The notes under the pieces were generated by a model, which worked only from the letters and a program-made list of their open reading frames with translations, searched no databases and was not told the DNA's origin. 64,000 nt of DNA, taken from contig NZ_FNLM01000036.1 in assembly GCF_900105725.1 (NCBI RefSeq), forward strand, positions 186,001 through 250,000. Direction: 5' to 3'. A program made the translations under genes and the position numbers. This DNA is from Gordonia westfalica. GTDB taxonomy: Bacteria > Actinomycetota > Actinomycetes > Mycobacteriales > Mycobacteriaceae. Positions 1 to 9,007 of this stretch are shown in pieces. The stretch's first letter is position 1. The number at the start of each line of letters is the position of its first letter.

Positions 1-204
1 AGGAACGGGGCGAGGCGTCGGCGTGTTTCAAAACGCTTCACGACATCGCGCCGGGCGAGCGTCGAGGAACGTGAACCCGAACCCCCGAACTCGTCACGTC
101 GTCCCGATATGCGACATCCACGCGAAGCCGGCCAGACCTAGTCTCACGGAAAGTCGACACGACGAACGTCGGTGCGGGTCGAGATCCGAGGAAGGTTTCG
201 CAAA

Positions 205-1725
205 ATGAACATCGTTAATGTCATCAGGCGGTCCGCGCGACGCAACCCCGGCAAGGTCGCGATCAACCATGGCGATGTCCAGGTGACGTACGGACAGTTG
301 GTCGATCGATCCGCTCGCTTTGCCACATATCTCGTCGAACAGGGTGTTCGGCCAGGTGACCGAGTGGGCGTGTTGATGCACAACCAGCCGGAATGGATCA
401 TCGCGATGATGGGCGTCTGGCAAGCAGGCGCAACGTTGGTGCCGTACAACTACCTGTTCCATCCGTCCGCACTTCGACATGCGACGCAGGACGCGGAAGT
501 GCAGCTAGTGGTCACTCCCGCGGGCGACGTGGAGCGACTCGCCGACGCTCTGCGTGGCCTGCCGATTGCCGGGCGGATCGTCTCGGTCGGTGAACATCAC
601 GACGCAATGATCAGTTGGGACCAGGCGTTGCAGTCACCACCGGCGCACACCGTGGTCCCGCGTTTCGACACCGATGACGCGGTGCTGATGTACACCAGTG
701 GGTCGACCGGACAACCCAAAGGCGTGCGGCAGCCGCACCGCAGTATCGGTGCGGTATGCGAAGCTGAGTGCGAGGTGTGGTCCATCGACGAGAACGATCA
801 TGCGCTGGTGTGCACCCCGTTGTTCCATGTGGGCGGGCTGCAACTGATAACGCTCCCGTTGTTGTTCGCCGGCGGCACGGTCACACTCCGACGGTGGAAC
901 ACTCGCGAGTGGCTGGCCGACGCCGTCCGGCACCAGCCGACGGTGGTCGCGCTGGTCCCGGCAATGATGATCGACATTCTCAACGAGCTGCGTGGAGAGA
1001 CCCATCCACTGCCGTCGGTGCGAGTGTGCGCGGTGGGCGGCTCGGCACTGCCGCTGAGCCGCCTACGACAGCTCACCGAAGCCACGGGAATCGTAGCGGC
1101 GAACATCTACGGTCAGACCGAACAGATGGGCCTGTCGATCACGGAGCCGCTGGACCAAGATCGCCGCGAAGGCAGCCTCGGAAAACCGCTCGAACAGATC
1201 GTCGAGGTCCGGATTGTGTCCACCGACGACGACGACCTCGGTCGCGACGTCGAAATCGGGGAGACAGGTGAGTTGTGGGTTCGCGGCGACGCCGTGACCC
1301 CGGGATACTGGCGCCTCGACGAGGTCAACGACGCAAAGTTCGTCGACGGATGGTTCCGCACCAGCGACCTCGTTCGGGCAGACCGTGACGGCTACCTGTA
1401 CTACGTCGACCGGGCGGACGACATGATCATCAGCGGAGGGGAGAACGTCTACCCCCAGATGGTCGAGGGGCATCTGGCAGCGTGCCCGCTCATCGCCGAG
1501 GTCGCAGTCATCGGCACGTCGCATGAGCGTCTGTCCCAACAGGTCACAGCCATCGTGGTGCCCACGAAACCCGGCGTCACGGCCGAAGACATCGCAGCCT
1601 ACTGCGAATCGAATCCCAACCTGCGTGGACTTCAGCGACCCCGACGCATCGAGGTCGTCGACACCATTCCGCGGACAGCGACAAACAAGGTCGACCGGCC
1701 CTCTCTCAAGCGTTCATTCCGCTGA
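205..1725 (+). CDS. AMP-dependent acyl-CoA synthetase (ACS1)
   Basis: Activates a carboxylic acid to its CoA thioester through an acyl-adenylate. The 506-residue product is full length for the ANL superfamily. The phosphate loop YTSGSTGQPKG lies near residue 160, YGQTE near 302, the hinge region RADDMIISGGENVYP near 400, and the catalytic C-terminal lysine in TNKVDR near 495. I start it at ATG 205 because GAGGAAGG sits just upstream; an in-frame GTG at 172 would add 11 residues without a ribosome site. It heads a plus-strand run with an SDR and a MaoC protein, so the set looks like activation followed by beta-oxidation-type steps. Substrate is not readable from sequence; a terpene-derived acid is inferred from the island. 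Confidence 0.85.
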   Translation: MNIVNVIRRSARRNPGKVAINHGDVQVTYGQLVDRSARFATYLVEQGVRPGDRVGVLMHNQPEWIIAMMGVWQAGATLVPYNYLFHPSALRHATQDAEVQLVVTPAGDVERLADALRGLPIAGRIVSVGEHHDAMISWDQALQSPPAHTVVPRFDTDDAVLMYTSGSTGQPKGVRQPHRSIGAVCEAECEVWSIDENDHALVCTPLFHVGGLQLITLPLLFAGGTVTLRRWNTREWLADAVRHQPTVVALVPAMMIDILNELRGETHPLPSVRVCAVGGSALPLSRLRQLTEATGIVAANIYGQTEQMGLSITEPLDQDRREGSLGKPLEQIVEVRIVSTDDDDLGRDVEIGETGELWVRGDAVTPGYWRLDEVNDAKFVDGWFRTSDLVRADRDGYLYYVDRADDMIISGGENVYPQMVEGHLAACPLIAEVAVIGTSHERLSQQVTAIVVPTKPGVTAEDIAAYCESNPNLRGLQRPRRIEVVDTIPRTATNKVDRPSLKRSFR

Positions 1726-1819
1726 CCAATCGCAACCGCAGTGCCCGCCGCGCAGAGCCGGGATGGTCCTCTCCGTCCCAGCGCGACACAGGCCTGCACG
1801 TACCGAGGGGAACCCCCAC

Positions 1820-2551
1820 ATGAACCTGGACCTGACGGGCAAAGTCGCGCTGATCACCGGTGGCGGATCAGGAATCGGAGCGGCCTGCGCACACCAGCTG
1901 GCGCAGCTCGGGGCACACGTCGTCGTCGCTGATATCCGACAACCCGACCCTGTCACGTTGGGTGTTGCGGATGCCCTGAGCCTCGGCGTGGACGTCACCG
2001 ACCCTGAGCAGGTCGACTCGATGGTCACCCGGGTCCTCGATCGCCATGGCGCCCTCGACGTCGCCATCAACTGCGCCGGTGTAGGGATGCCGGTGAAGGC
2101 GCCTGTGGCGGAGACCGAGTACACGGAATGGCGCCGGCTGCTGTCGGTGAATCTCGACGGCACGTTCCTCTGTATGCGTTCCGAACTGGGCGTGATGAAG
2201 TCCGGGGCGAGCATCGTCAACGTGGCCTCGGTGACGGGCCTGGTGAGCGTCCAGGGTGCGAGTCCCTACGCCTCGTCGAAACACGGCCTGATCGGACTCA
2301 CGAAAACCGCTGCGCTGGACTACGCCGCCGCGGGCATCCGGGTGAACGCCGTGGCGCCAGGTTTCATCGACACACCGCTACTGCGCGGACCCGATGCTGA
2401 GACCCGGAGTCGCCTGTCTGCCGCTCACCCTCTCGGACGGCTCGGCACCGCGGAGGAGGTCGCATCTGCGATCTGCTTCCTCGCGGCCCCCGCCGCCTCG
2501 TTCATCACCGGCTCTGTGCTGGTGGTCGACGGCGGATACCTCGCGCGCTGA
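1820..2551 (+). CDS. Short-chain dehydrogenase/reductase
   Basis: Classical SDR of 243 residues. It carries the nucleotide motif TGGGSGIG near residue 12, the NCAG motif, and a catalytic Ser plus YASSK with Tyr and Lys in place. The acidic residue after the second strand (VVVADIR) suggests NAD preference. ATG 1820 follows GAGGGGAACC. It lies 94 bp after the CoA synthetase and 37 bp before the MaoC gene, all on the plus strand, so a 3-hydroxyacyl-CoA dehydrogenase-like step is plausible. It lacks the insert typical of mycofactocin-type SDRs seen elsewhere in this window. Exact substrate unknown. Confidence 0.85.
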   Translation: MNLDLTGKVALITGGGSGIGAACAHQLAQLGAHVVVADIRQPDPVTLGVADALSLGVDVTDPEQVDSMVTRVLDRHGALDVAINCAGVGMPVKAPVAETEYTEWRRLLSVNLDGTFLCMRSELGVMKSGASIVNVASVTGLVSVQGASPYASSKHGLIGLTKTAALDYAAAGIRVNAVAPGFIDTPLLRGPDAETRSRLSAAHPLGRLGTAEEVASAICFLAAPAASFITGSVLVVDGGYLAR

Positions 2552-2588
2552 ACGACGCACGCACCACACCTCACAGGAGACCAACGTT

Positions 2589-3044
2589 ATGAGTGCAGCT
2601 GTCGACACGCCGGCAGATCTTGTCGATCTGGTCGGCAAACCGCTGGGAGAAACGCCGTGGCGCGAAGTGTCGCAACCACAGGTGAACACTTTCGGCACAG
2701 TGACCGGTGACGAGCAGTGGATACACGTCGACGTCGAGCGCGCCAAAGCCGGCCCATTCGGCGGCCCCATCGCCCACGGCTATCTGACGCTTTCCTTGGT
2801 CGGCCCACTTTTCGCCGAACTGCTTGTCGTGCGCCGAGCGCGAATGGTCGTCAACTACGGACTCGACCGCGTCCGGTTTCCCGCACCGGTGCCGGTCGGG
2901 GGTCGAGTGCGCCTGTCCGCCACGGTTGCAGAAGTGACCGAGGTCAGCGGTGGCCTGCAATTGATCGCCGACGCCGTCATCGAGGTCCAGGGCTCGCCGA
3001 AGCCCGCGTGTGTCGCGCGGCCGGTCTACCGCTACTTCGTCTGA
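2589..3044 (+). CDS. MaoC-like (R)-specific enoyl-CoA hydratase
   Basis: Single hot-dog protein of 151 residues. The hydratase motif is visible around residue 45: GDEQWIH with the catalytic Asp and His, followed by FGGPIAHGYLTLSL. This is the usual size of stand-alone NodN/MaoC hydratases, which add water to trans-2-enoyl-CoA. ATG 2589 follows AGGAGACC. It is the last gene of the acyl-CoA synthetase-SDR-MaoC run and is followed by a strong hairpin. A second, different MaoC protein lies near 49.4 kb. Confidence 0.85.
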   Translation: MSAAVDTPADLVDLVGKPLGETPWREVSQPQVNTFGTVTGDEQWIHVDVERAKAGPFGGPIAHGYLTLSLVGPLFAELLVVRRARMVVNYGLDRVRFPAPVPVGGRVRLSATVAEVTEVSGGLQLIADAVIEVQGSPKPACVARPVYRYFV

Positions 3045-3145
3045 GTTCCCGGCCTGCTTCCTGGTCTGTGCACATGGCCGTCGAGTCTCGGCGGCGATCG
3101 TCGGTGCCGGACCCGGGCCTCGTGTTACGACGATCATGAACGCGT

Positions 3146-3193
3146 GAACGAGAGGCGCCGGCCTCCCCCAGGGAGTCCGGCGCCTCTCGGTTC
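3146..3193. terminator. Bidirectional hairpin terminator
   Basis: Inverted repeat GAGAGGCGCCGG / CCGGCGCCTCTC with a short C-rich loop, between the convergent MaoC and esterase genes. It can serve both strands. Confidence 0.8.
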
Positions 3194-3208
3194 GGTGGGA
3201 GTACCGTG

Positions 3209-4111
3209 TCAGACCTGACTAGGTGTCCCGGAATGCTGCTGGAGGAACCGGCCGATACGTTCGGTCGCTTCCCGGGCCTGTGGCAGGAAGTTGAACACCG
3301 GCCAGATATGCACCATGTCCTCGCCGATCTCCACATCGACTTCACCGCCGGCAGCTCGCACCTTCTCGGCCAGACGAATGGCGTCGTCATGTAGCCCCTC
3401 GTCGGTGCCGACCAGTACGCGCAGTGGAGGCAGTCCGCTGAGGTCGGCATACAACGGCGACGCCAGAGGTGTGGACTTGGGCTCCTGGCCCCCCAGGTAC
3501 GCACCACCCATTGCTCCCACCAGAGCTGATGCCGGCAACGGGTCCAGGTGAGCACGCGTGGTGAGTGAATCTCCCTCTCCGGCAAGGTCGACGAGGGGTG
3601 AACAGACGACCGCGGCCTCCGGGCTGGTGTCGCTGCCGTCCCGAAGCTTGACCAGCGCCCCCATGACGAGCCCACCACCCGCCGAGTCCCCGACCAGGGA
3701 GACACCGCGGACACCGTCCTGCCGGCGGGCCCACCGATAGGCGGTGACGACATCGTCGAGTGGAGCCGGGAACGGATGCTCGGGTGCCAGTCGGTAGTCG
3801 ACGACCAGGGCCCGGGCCCCCGAGGCCGCGGAGAGCCGATAACCGAACTCGCGGTAGCCGTGGGCGTTGCCCATGCAGAAACCGCCACCGTGGACGACGA
3901 CGACCACCTGGTCGTGTGCGGCCCCGGGCGCGCTGACCCAGATCGCCGGGACACCGTCGGCGTCGACGCTGTCGATCTCGGCGTCGGCGGGTACCTCGAA
4001 ATTCGCCAAGACCTCGTCGTACAGTCTTCGGTAGTCGTCCATCGTGGCCTCGGGTTCGGACACGAGATGACCCAGAAGATCTCTGGCTCTTGTCAATTCA
4101 GGACTGGTCAT
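3209..4111 (-). CDS. Alpha/beta hydrolase of the hormone-sensitive-lipase family, possible monoterpene lactone hydrolase
   Basis: Esterase of 300 residues. The oxyanion motif HGGGFCMGN lies near residue 77 and the nucleophile motif GDSAGGG near 145; a late Asp and His (DEGLHDD, HIWPVF) complete the triad. This is the GDXG (HSL) family, to which, as I recall, the monoterpene epsilon-lactone hydrolase of limonene-degrading Rhodococcus belongs, and the length is close. ATG 4111 follows GAAGGAG. It lies 25 bp downstream of a luciferase-like monooxygenase, so the pair could make and open a lactone or ester. The family is seen; the substrate is inferred. Confidence 0.8.
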   Translation of the reverse strand: MTSPELTRARDLLGHLVSEPEATMDDYRRLYDEVLANFEVPADAEIDSVDADGVPAIWVSAPGAAHDQVVVVVHGGGFCMGNAHGYREFGYRLSAASGARALVVDYRLAPEHPFPAPLDDVVTAYRWARRQDGVRGVSLVGDSAGGGLVMGALVKLRDGSDTSPEAAVVCSPLVDLAGEGDSLTTRAHLDPLPASALVGAMGGAYLGGQEPKSTPLASPLYADLSGLPPLRVLVGTDEGLHDDAIRLAEKVRAAGGEVDVEIGEDMVHIWPVFNFLPQAREATERIGRFLQQHSGTPSQV

Positions 4112-4136
4112 TACTTTTCTCCTTCGAAAGCGGTGC

Positions 4137-5204
4137 TCAGAGCTTTTCCAGCTTCGGCTTGACCTCGCGGGTGAAGAGTTCGTACCCCTTCGCTGCGGTC
4201 TCACCCTTGATGCCGCCGTACTGGAACACGGAGATCACTTCGTAGTCGCCCACGAGTGCGCGCCGTTCCTCGTGTTTGGCGATCTGCTCCTCCGGTGTTC
4301 CCCAGATCTGTGCGTTCGCGTAGACGTCACACACTGCTTCGATACCCATCGCGTCGATGGCCTCCTTGGCGGCGGCGTAAGAGGCATAACCCTTGGTGTT
4401 CTCGAAATGGCGGCCACCGAACTCGTAGTGCTCGACGCAGGTGAGGTAGTAGTTGGTGCAGGCCTCGTAAGCGACGCGCCGGGCTTCTTCAGAGTCGTTG
4501 TGGCAGTAGGTCAGGTCGATCATCATGGGCGGCGGAGCGTCCTCGCCATGGGTGTCCTTGAAGGTCTTTCGGTAGTCGTCGATCATCGGCATGTGCATGG
4601 TCTCCATCGGCCCCTGGATGAACGCCATCATCGGGACACCGAGCTTGCCGGCCACGATTGCGGAGTCGGGGCTCATCGCGACCATCGTGGTGCGTCCCCT
4701 GAAAGTTCCCAACGGCTTGGGATGGACGGGCACTCGCTTCTGCTTGTAGAACTTCCCGTCGTTCTCCACGAAGCCCTCCTCGAGGCCTCGCATGACCATT
4801 TCGGCGGCCTCGTCGAATCGCTCACGGGATTCGTTCATGTCGAGGTTGAAGCCTTCGTACTCACGACGGGCGAGTCCGCGACCCATGCCGAACATGGCGC
4901 GGCCGTCAGAGAGATTGTCGAGTAGAGCAATCTTCTCGACGACGCGCATCGGATCATTCCACGGCAGGATCACCGCGGTGGTGTGCAGCTTGGCGTTCGT
5001 GGTCCGGCCGGCGAGGTAGGACAGGAACTGCGTGTTGTCCGGGCACATCGAGTAACCGGGATCGAAGTGGTGCTCGACGCAGCCGATGCTCTCGTAGCCG
5101 TCGGCATCGGCTCGGACGGACAGCTCGATCTGATCCTTGAAGATCTCGTAGTCCGTGGACGCATTGTTGTAGTTCTGGATGAGGTTGGTCATATGGACCT
5201 TCAC
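4137..5204 (-). CDS. Luciferase-like (LLM) flavin monooxygenase
   Basis: Reduced-flavin-dependent monooxygenase of the bacterial luciferase superfamily, 355 residues in a TIM-barrel layout. Family features are [10 protein letters not shown] near residue 42, the [17 protein letters not shown] segment near 95-115, and a C-terminal [12 protein letters not shown] stretch. I use GTG 5204 because AAGGAG lies 5 bases before it; GTG 5210 and ATG 5237 are alternatives. First gene of a two-gene operon with the esterase. Such enzymes can oxidise alkenes or ketones (type II Baeyer-Villiger); the hydrolase partner makes ester or lactone chemistry plausible, but this is inference. It needs a separate flavin reductase, and none is visible here. 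Confidence 0.8.
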   Translation of the reverse strand: MKVHMTNLIQNYNNASTDYEIFKDQIELSVRADADGYESIGCVEHHFDPGYSMCPDNTQFLSYLAGRTTNAKLHTTAVILPWNDPMRVVEKIALLDNLSDGRAMFGMGRGLARREYEGFNLDMNESRERFDEAAEMVMRGLEEGFVENDGKFYKQKRVPVHPKPLGTFRGRTTMVAMSPDSAIVAGKLGVPMMAFIQGPMETMHMPMIDDYRKTFKDTHGEDAPPPMMIDLTYCHNDSEEARRVAYEACTNYYLTCVEHYEFGGRHFENTKGYASYAAAKEAIDAMGIEAVCDVYANAQIWGTPEEQIAKHEERRALVGDYEVISVFQYGGIKGETAAKGYELFTREVKPKLEKL

Positions 5205-5505
5205 GTTCACTCCTTGTCCTGATGCGGGTTGGTTCACCGCGTTACATGAAGACCGTTGGCGCCCCGCGGGTCACGGTGTGTGCGGCGCTTCGATGTGGCG
5301 TGGCTTGTGATCGCTGTCACCAGCCGCACTGGGAAGAGAGTCGCAGCTCGCAAGAGGGAGGGGTTGTCTCATCGCGCTACAGTTGGAGCCCCCCAGATGG
5401 ACCGTAGCGTTTTGGGACAGTGTCAGTGATGGCAGTCACTCTAGCGTCACTCAGCGACATGGATCGCATCGCCGTGTCAGCGGCACTCGACGAGAAGAGG
5501 CTCAC
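5205..5505. promoter_or_regulatory. Divergent intergenic region
   Basis: About 300 bp between the minus-strand monooxygenase and the plus-strand SDR; it must hold both promoters. Visible are short repeats such as AGTGATGGCAGTCACT near 5426-5441 and a nearby GTCACT copy. I see no copy of the two recurrent island motifs and no convincing small gene. Confidence 0.4.
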
Positions 5506-6354
5506 ATGGGACGTCTGGACAACAAGGTGGCACTGGTCACTGGCGCGGCGCGCGGGCAAGGTCGCGCCCACGCTCTGCGGCTCGCGGAGGAGGGCGCTGA
5601 CATCATCGCGGTGGACATATGTGCGCCGATATCGACCGCGCCCTACCCCCTGGGTGAGCCCGGCGACCTGGAGGAGACGGCAAAGCTGGTCGAGCAGTTG
5701 GATCGCCGAATTCTGTTCCGCCAGGGCGATACCCGGGACCTCGAGGGCCTGCAGAGCCTTGTCTCCGACGGAATCGCGGAGTTCGGCGGAATCGACATCG
5801 TCGTAGCCAACGCCGGCGTGGCGAGCTATGGACCGGCGTGGGAGATCACTGAAGAGCAGTGGCAGGACGTTCTCGACGTCAATCTGACCGGGGTGTGGAA
5901 AACCGCCAAAGCCGCCATACCGTCCATGATCGAACGGGGGCAGGGCGGATCGATCATCCTGACGAGCTCGGTGGCCGGTCTGATCGCATATGCAAATCTC
6001 GGGCACTACACCGCCGCCAAGCATGGAGTCACGGGCCTCATGCGGGTCCTGTCCGTGGAGCTCGCTCCGCACAACATCAGGGTGAACTCCGTGCATCCGA
6101 CGACGGTGAACACCAAGATGATCAACAACGAGGCGATCTACAACCTGTTCTTCCCGGGTGCGACAGACATGACGCAGGAGCAGGCCGCCGAGGGATTCGT
6201 CCACATGAACGGACTGAAGATTCCCTGGCTGGAACCCGTCGACGTCAGCAATGCTGTTCTGTTCCTGGCGTCTGATGAGTCGCGGTACGTCACCGGCACG
6301 ACCCAGGTCATCGACGCGGGCGGCACCGCGCCCTACAAGATCCCACACGGCTGA
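5506..6354 (+). CDS. Mycofactocin-type SDR, carveol dehydrogenase-like
   Basis: SDR of 282 residues with TGAARGQGRAHA at the N-terminus and the family insert after the second strand (IDIVVA preceded by a 25-residue PYPLGEPGDLEETAKLVE region). This insert marks the carveol-dehydrogenase group that uses non-exchangeable NAD and is coupled to mycofactocin. The catalytic Ser and HYTAAK (Tyr, Lys) are present. It resembles the limC product at 41.6-42.4 kb along its length. Expected to oxidise a cyclic terpene alcohol such as carveol or a diol to the ketone. ATG 5506 lies downstream of GAAGAGG. Dodecin follows 79 bp later. Confidence 0.88.
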   Translation: MGRLDNKVALVTGAARGQGRAHALRLAEEGADIIAVDICAPISTAPYPLGEPGDLEETAKLVEQLDRRILFRQGDTRDLEGLQSLVSDGIAEFGGIDIVVANAGVASYGPAWEITEEQWQDVLDVNLTGVWKTAKAAIPSMIERGQGGSIILTSSVAGLIAYANLGHYTAAKHGVTGLMRVLSVELAPHNIRVNSVHPTTVNTKMINNEAIYNLFFPGATDMTQEQAAEGFVHMNGLKIPWLEPVDVSNAVLFLASDESRYVTGTTQVIDAGGTAPYKIPHG

Positions 6355-6433
6355 CAAGCACAACGACGCACCACCGGAGATCCCGATTCGGTGCGGGTTT
6401 CTCATCAAGACACTCAGTCGAAAGGGCAATACA

Positions 6434-6643
6434 TTGAGCGACAACGTTTATCGGGTGACAGAGATCGTCGGGACCTCGACAAACGGCATAGACGACGCCA
6501 TCTCGGTGGCGATCCAGCGCGCGTGCACGACGATCGATCATCTCGACTGGTTCGAAGTGACCGAGACCCGTGGCCACATCGAGAACGGCACGGTGGCGCA
6601 CTTCCAGGTCACCTTGAAGGTGGGATTCCGGATCACGGACTGA
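6434..6643 (+). CDS. Dodecin, flavin/CoA-binding small protein
   Basis: 69-residue protein starting at TTG 6434 after AAAGGG. The sequence VYRVTEIVGTS, then IDHLDWFEVTETRGHI and a final FQVTLKVGF strand match the dodecin fold, a dodecamer that stores or buffers flavin. It follows the carveol-dehydrogenase-type SDR and could serve the flavin demand of the monooxygenases nearby; that link is inference. Confidence 0.9.
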   Translation: MSDNVYRVTEIVGTSTNGIDDAISVAIQRACTTIDHLDWFEVTETRGHIENGTVAHFQVTLKVGFRITD

Positions 6644-6674
6644 CCTGGCTGGTCATCGGTCGCAGAAGTGAAAA

Positions 6675-6712
6675 GTGGATCGGGACGGGAAGTCGACACC
6701 GTCCCGATCCAC
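6675..6712. terminator. Bidirectional hairpin terminator
   Basis: Perfect 14-bp stem GTGGATCGGGACGG / CCGTCCCGATCCAC with a 10-nt loop, between the convergent dodecin and alcohol dehydrogenase genes. Confidence 0.85.
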
Positions 6713-6725
6713 CGTCTGTGTCGCC

Positions 6726-7778
6726 CTAGGTCTGTGCGGTTGTTTCTCGGGGCACCACGACCGCCCGGCCGAGGACTTCGCCCCTGGCCAGGCGCTCGTA
6801 GGCGGACGGCGCTTCGTCGAGCGTGTGAGTCTCGACGGTGACGCGCACCCGACCGGCGCGGGCGAGGGCGATGACCTCCCACAGCTCGGACCGACTTCCC
6901 CAGAACGTGCTGCGTACCGAAACCTCGAAGGCCTGACGTCGATACCCCACTGGAAGGGCGCCGTGGCCGACGCCGACTACCGCGATGTCCGCATAGGTGG
7001 CCGCCACTTCGCCCGCCAGGCGCACGGTCTGCTCCGAACCGACGAAATCGAAGACGGCGTCCGCGCCCGCGCCGGCGGTCACCCGACCGAGTTCGTCAGC
7101 AGCCGCGTCGCCGTTGACGACGCAGTGGTGCGCGCCGACCGCCCGCGCGAGTTCCAACTTGTCGGACGCGACGTCCACAGCAATCACGGTCGCCGCTGTC
7201 ATCGCTCGCAGAATCTGAACCGCGACGTGGCCGAGTCCACCCGCGCCGATCACCACCGCATGCGTGCCCGCGCCCAGGTGATGCATCGACCGTTTGATGG
7301 CGTGAAAGGCGGTGAGCCCCGCGTCGGTCAACGCGACAGCCTGGACCGGATCGAGATCGCCCAGCGGAACGAGGTGGCGTTCGGCGTCGACGAGCAGGTA
7401 CTCGGCCATGGCACCGTCAACAGCTATGCCCGGAGGTTGCACTCCCCGCGCGTCCGTGCAGTAATTCTCCTCTCCGCGTGAACAGCTGGCGCAGATGCCA
7501 CATCCCCATGGGCCGTACACCAATACCGCTGTGCCCGGCGCGAAGTGGTCCGCCCCGGCGCCGGTGGAGACCACGATTCCGGCGGCTTCGTGGCCGAGGG
7601 TCAAAGGCAATGGTTTGTAACGATATTCGGACGGGGACGCCGACATGATGTGAAGATCCGAGTGACACACGCCGGCCGCGGTGACTGCGAGCAGAACCTG
7701 ACCCGGACCCGGGGTGGGGCGGGGGACCTCGACCACCGTCGGCGCGTCCCCGAAAGCCCGGTACTGCAGTGCTTTCAC
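6726..7778 (-). CDS. Zinc-dependent alcohol dehydrogenase (MDR)
   Basis: Medium-chain dehydrogenase of 350 residues. Catalytic zinc ligands are in CHSDLH near residue 38 and GHEAAG near 63; the structural zinc site CGICASCSRGEENYC is near 93-107; the Rossmann motif GAGGLG is near 175. GTG 7778 is chosen because GAGGAGAAG precedes it. It stands alone on the minus strand, convergent to dodecin and divergent from the MoxR gene. Oxidises an alcohol to aldehyde or ketone with NAD(P); substrate unknown. Confidence 0.85.
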   Translation of the reverse strand: MKALQYRAFGDAPTVVEVPRPTPGPGQVLLAVTAAGVCHSDLHIMSASPSEYRYKPLPLTLGHEAAGIVVSTGAGADHFAPGTAVLVYGPWGCGICASCSRGEENYCTDARGVQPPGIAVDGAMAEYLLVDAERHLVPLGDLDPVQAVALTDAGLTAFHAIKRSMHHLGAGTHAVVIGAGGLGHVAVQILRAMTAATVIAVDVASDKLELARAVGAHHCVVNGDAAADELGRVTAGAGADAVFDFVGSEQTVRLAGEVAATYADIAVVGVGHGALPVGYRRQAFEVSVRSTFWGSRSELWEVIALARAGRVRVTVETHTLDEAPSAYERLARGEVLGRAVVVPRETTAQT

Positions 7779-8032
7779 GTCTTCTCCTCGGTTCGCGGCT
7801 CGTTGCGTGCCCGTCACGCCGGTTGGACCCACGCTACGAATCCGCCCGTTCGTTCCGGTGTCCCAAGTTGAGACAGCCCACCCGATTCCGCGGACGCTGT
7901 GCCGCGCTGGTGTGCCGACGGCGTCCCATACTGCGACAACGCGAGGTGACGCCGGTCACCTACGGTGTTGGTGCTCGCGGCTCACGAGTTGTGATCCTCG
8001 CGCATCCCGTCTGTCGAAGGAGCTGACACGCA

Positions 8033-8983
8033 TTGAGTTTCGCAGTCTCGTCGAACGCCGACTCGGTCGGCGATGTTCGATCCCGAATCGAAGAACGGGT
8101 GCTCGGTCGCGAACGGGAGCTCAAGCTCGTACTCGCAGCGGTCGCCTCCGGGCGCGACCTGTTGCTCGAGGGTCCACCCGGCACATCGAAATCAACTCTC
8201 CTGCGGGCGATTACCGCGGAGTGGGGAATCCCGCTGGTCTTTGTGGAAGGAAATGCCGACCTGACACCGACCAGGCTCGTCGGGCATCACAATCCTGCTC
8301 GCGTCCTCGCTGAGGACTACAGCGCGGGCAACTTCGTCGAGGGGCCGCTCCTGGAAGCGATGCGGACAGGCGGATTCCTCTACATCGAGGAATTCAACCG
8401 AGCACCCGACGATACTCTCAACACGCTGTTGACAGCGATGGCAGAGAGGGTGATCACCGTGCCCCGGGTGGGCAGCGTAACCGCGCTTCCGACGTTCCGG
8501 GTGGTCGCGTCGATGAATCCCTATGACAACGTCGGCACCACGCGTCTGTCGACCTCGGTTCACGATCGCATGTGCCGCCTGGTGACGACGTATCAGGACT
8601 CGGCAGCCGAACGAGAGATCGTGTCGCGGCGTACCGGGGTCGTCTCGGCCCGTCTCCTCGCCGACGCGGTCGCCTTGACGCGAATGACCCGCGAGCGTGC
8701 CGACATCCAGCAGGGGAGCAGTGTGCGCGGAGCGATCGATCTCGCCGTTATCGCCGAACAACTCTGCGCCCTCGACCAGGTCGTCGTCCCGGCAGTCGAG
8801 GCCGTGGCTCCTCCCCGTGGTCTGCCCGAGACCTATACCGCGGTGATACTCGACGCGATGCTGCTGGCGCTGTCTGGTCGAATCCACCTCGACGACGCGA
8901 CGTTCAACATCCCCGAGGCCGTATTGCGGGAGATCTGGCAGGACTACTTCCTACTTCTGCCGGCTGCGGCCGATCCCGGTTGA
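8033..8983 (+). CDS. MoxR-family AAA+ ATPase
   Basis: 316 residues, starting at TTG 8033 after AAGGAG. Walker A is GPPGTSKS near residue 46, Walker B FLYIEEFNRA near 118-127, sensor ASMNPYDN near 162. MoxR ATPases act as chaperones that mature metal or cofactor enzymes together with a VWA-domain partner, and the next gene is such a partner (gap 24 bp). It resembles the CoxD-type ATPases linked to molybdenum hydroxylases, but no cox structural genes are in the window. Confidence 0.85.
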   Translation: MSFAVSSNADSVGDVRSRIEERVLGRERELKLVLAAVASGRDLLLEGPPGTSKSTLLRAITAEWGIPLVFVEGNADLTPTRLVGHHNPARVLAEDYSAGNFVEGPLLEAMRTGGFLYIEEFNRAPDDTLNTLLTAMAERVITVPRVGSVTALPTFRVVASMNPYDNVGTTRLSTSVHDRMCRLVTTYQDSAAEREIVSRRTGVVSARLLADAVALTRMTRERADIQQGSSVRGAIDLAVIAEQLCALDQVVVPAVEAVAPPRGLPETYTAVILDAMLLALSGRIHLDDATFNIPEAVLREIWQDYFLLLPAAADPG

Positions 8984-9007
8984 AGAGCCCTTCCCGCCAC
9001 CGACGCG

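Noticed and set aside
1..204. Possible gene or RNA at the window start
   Set aside because: Only short shadow frames; no hairpin, tRNA or motif I could support.
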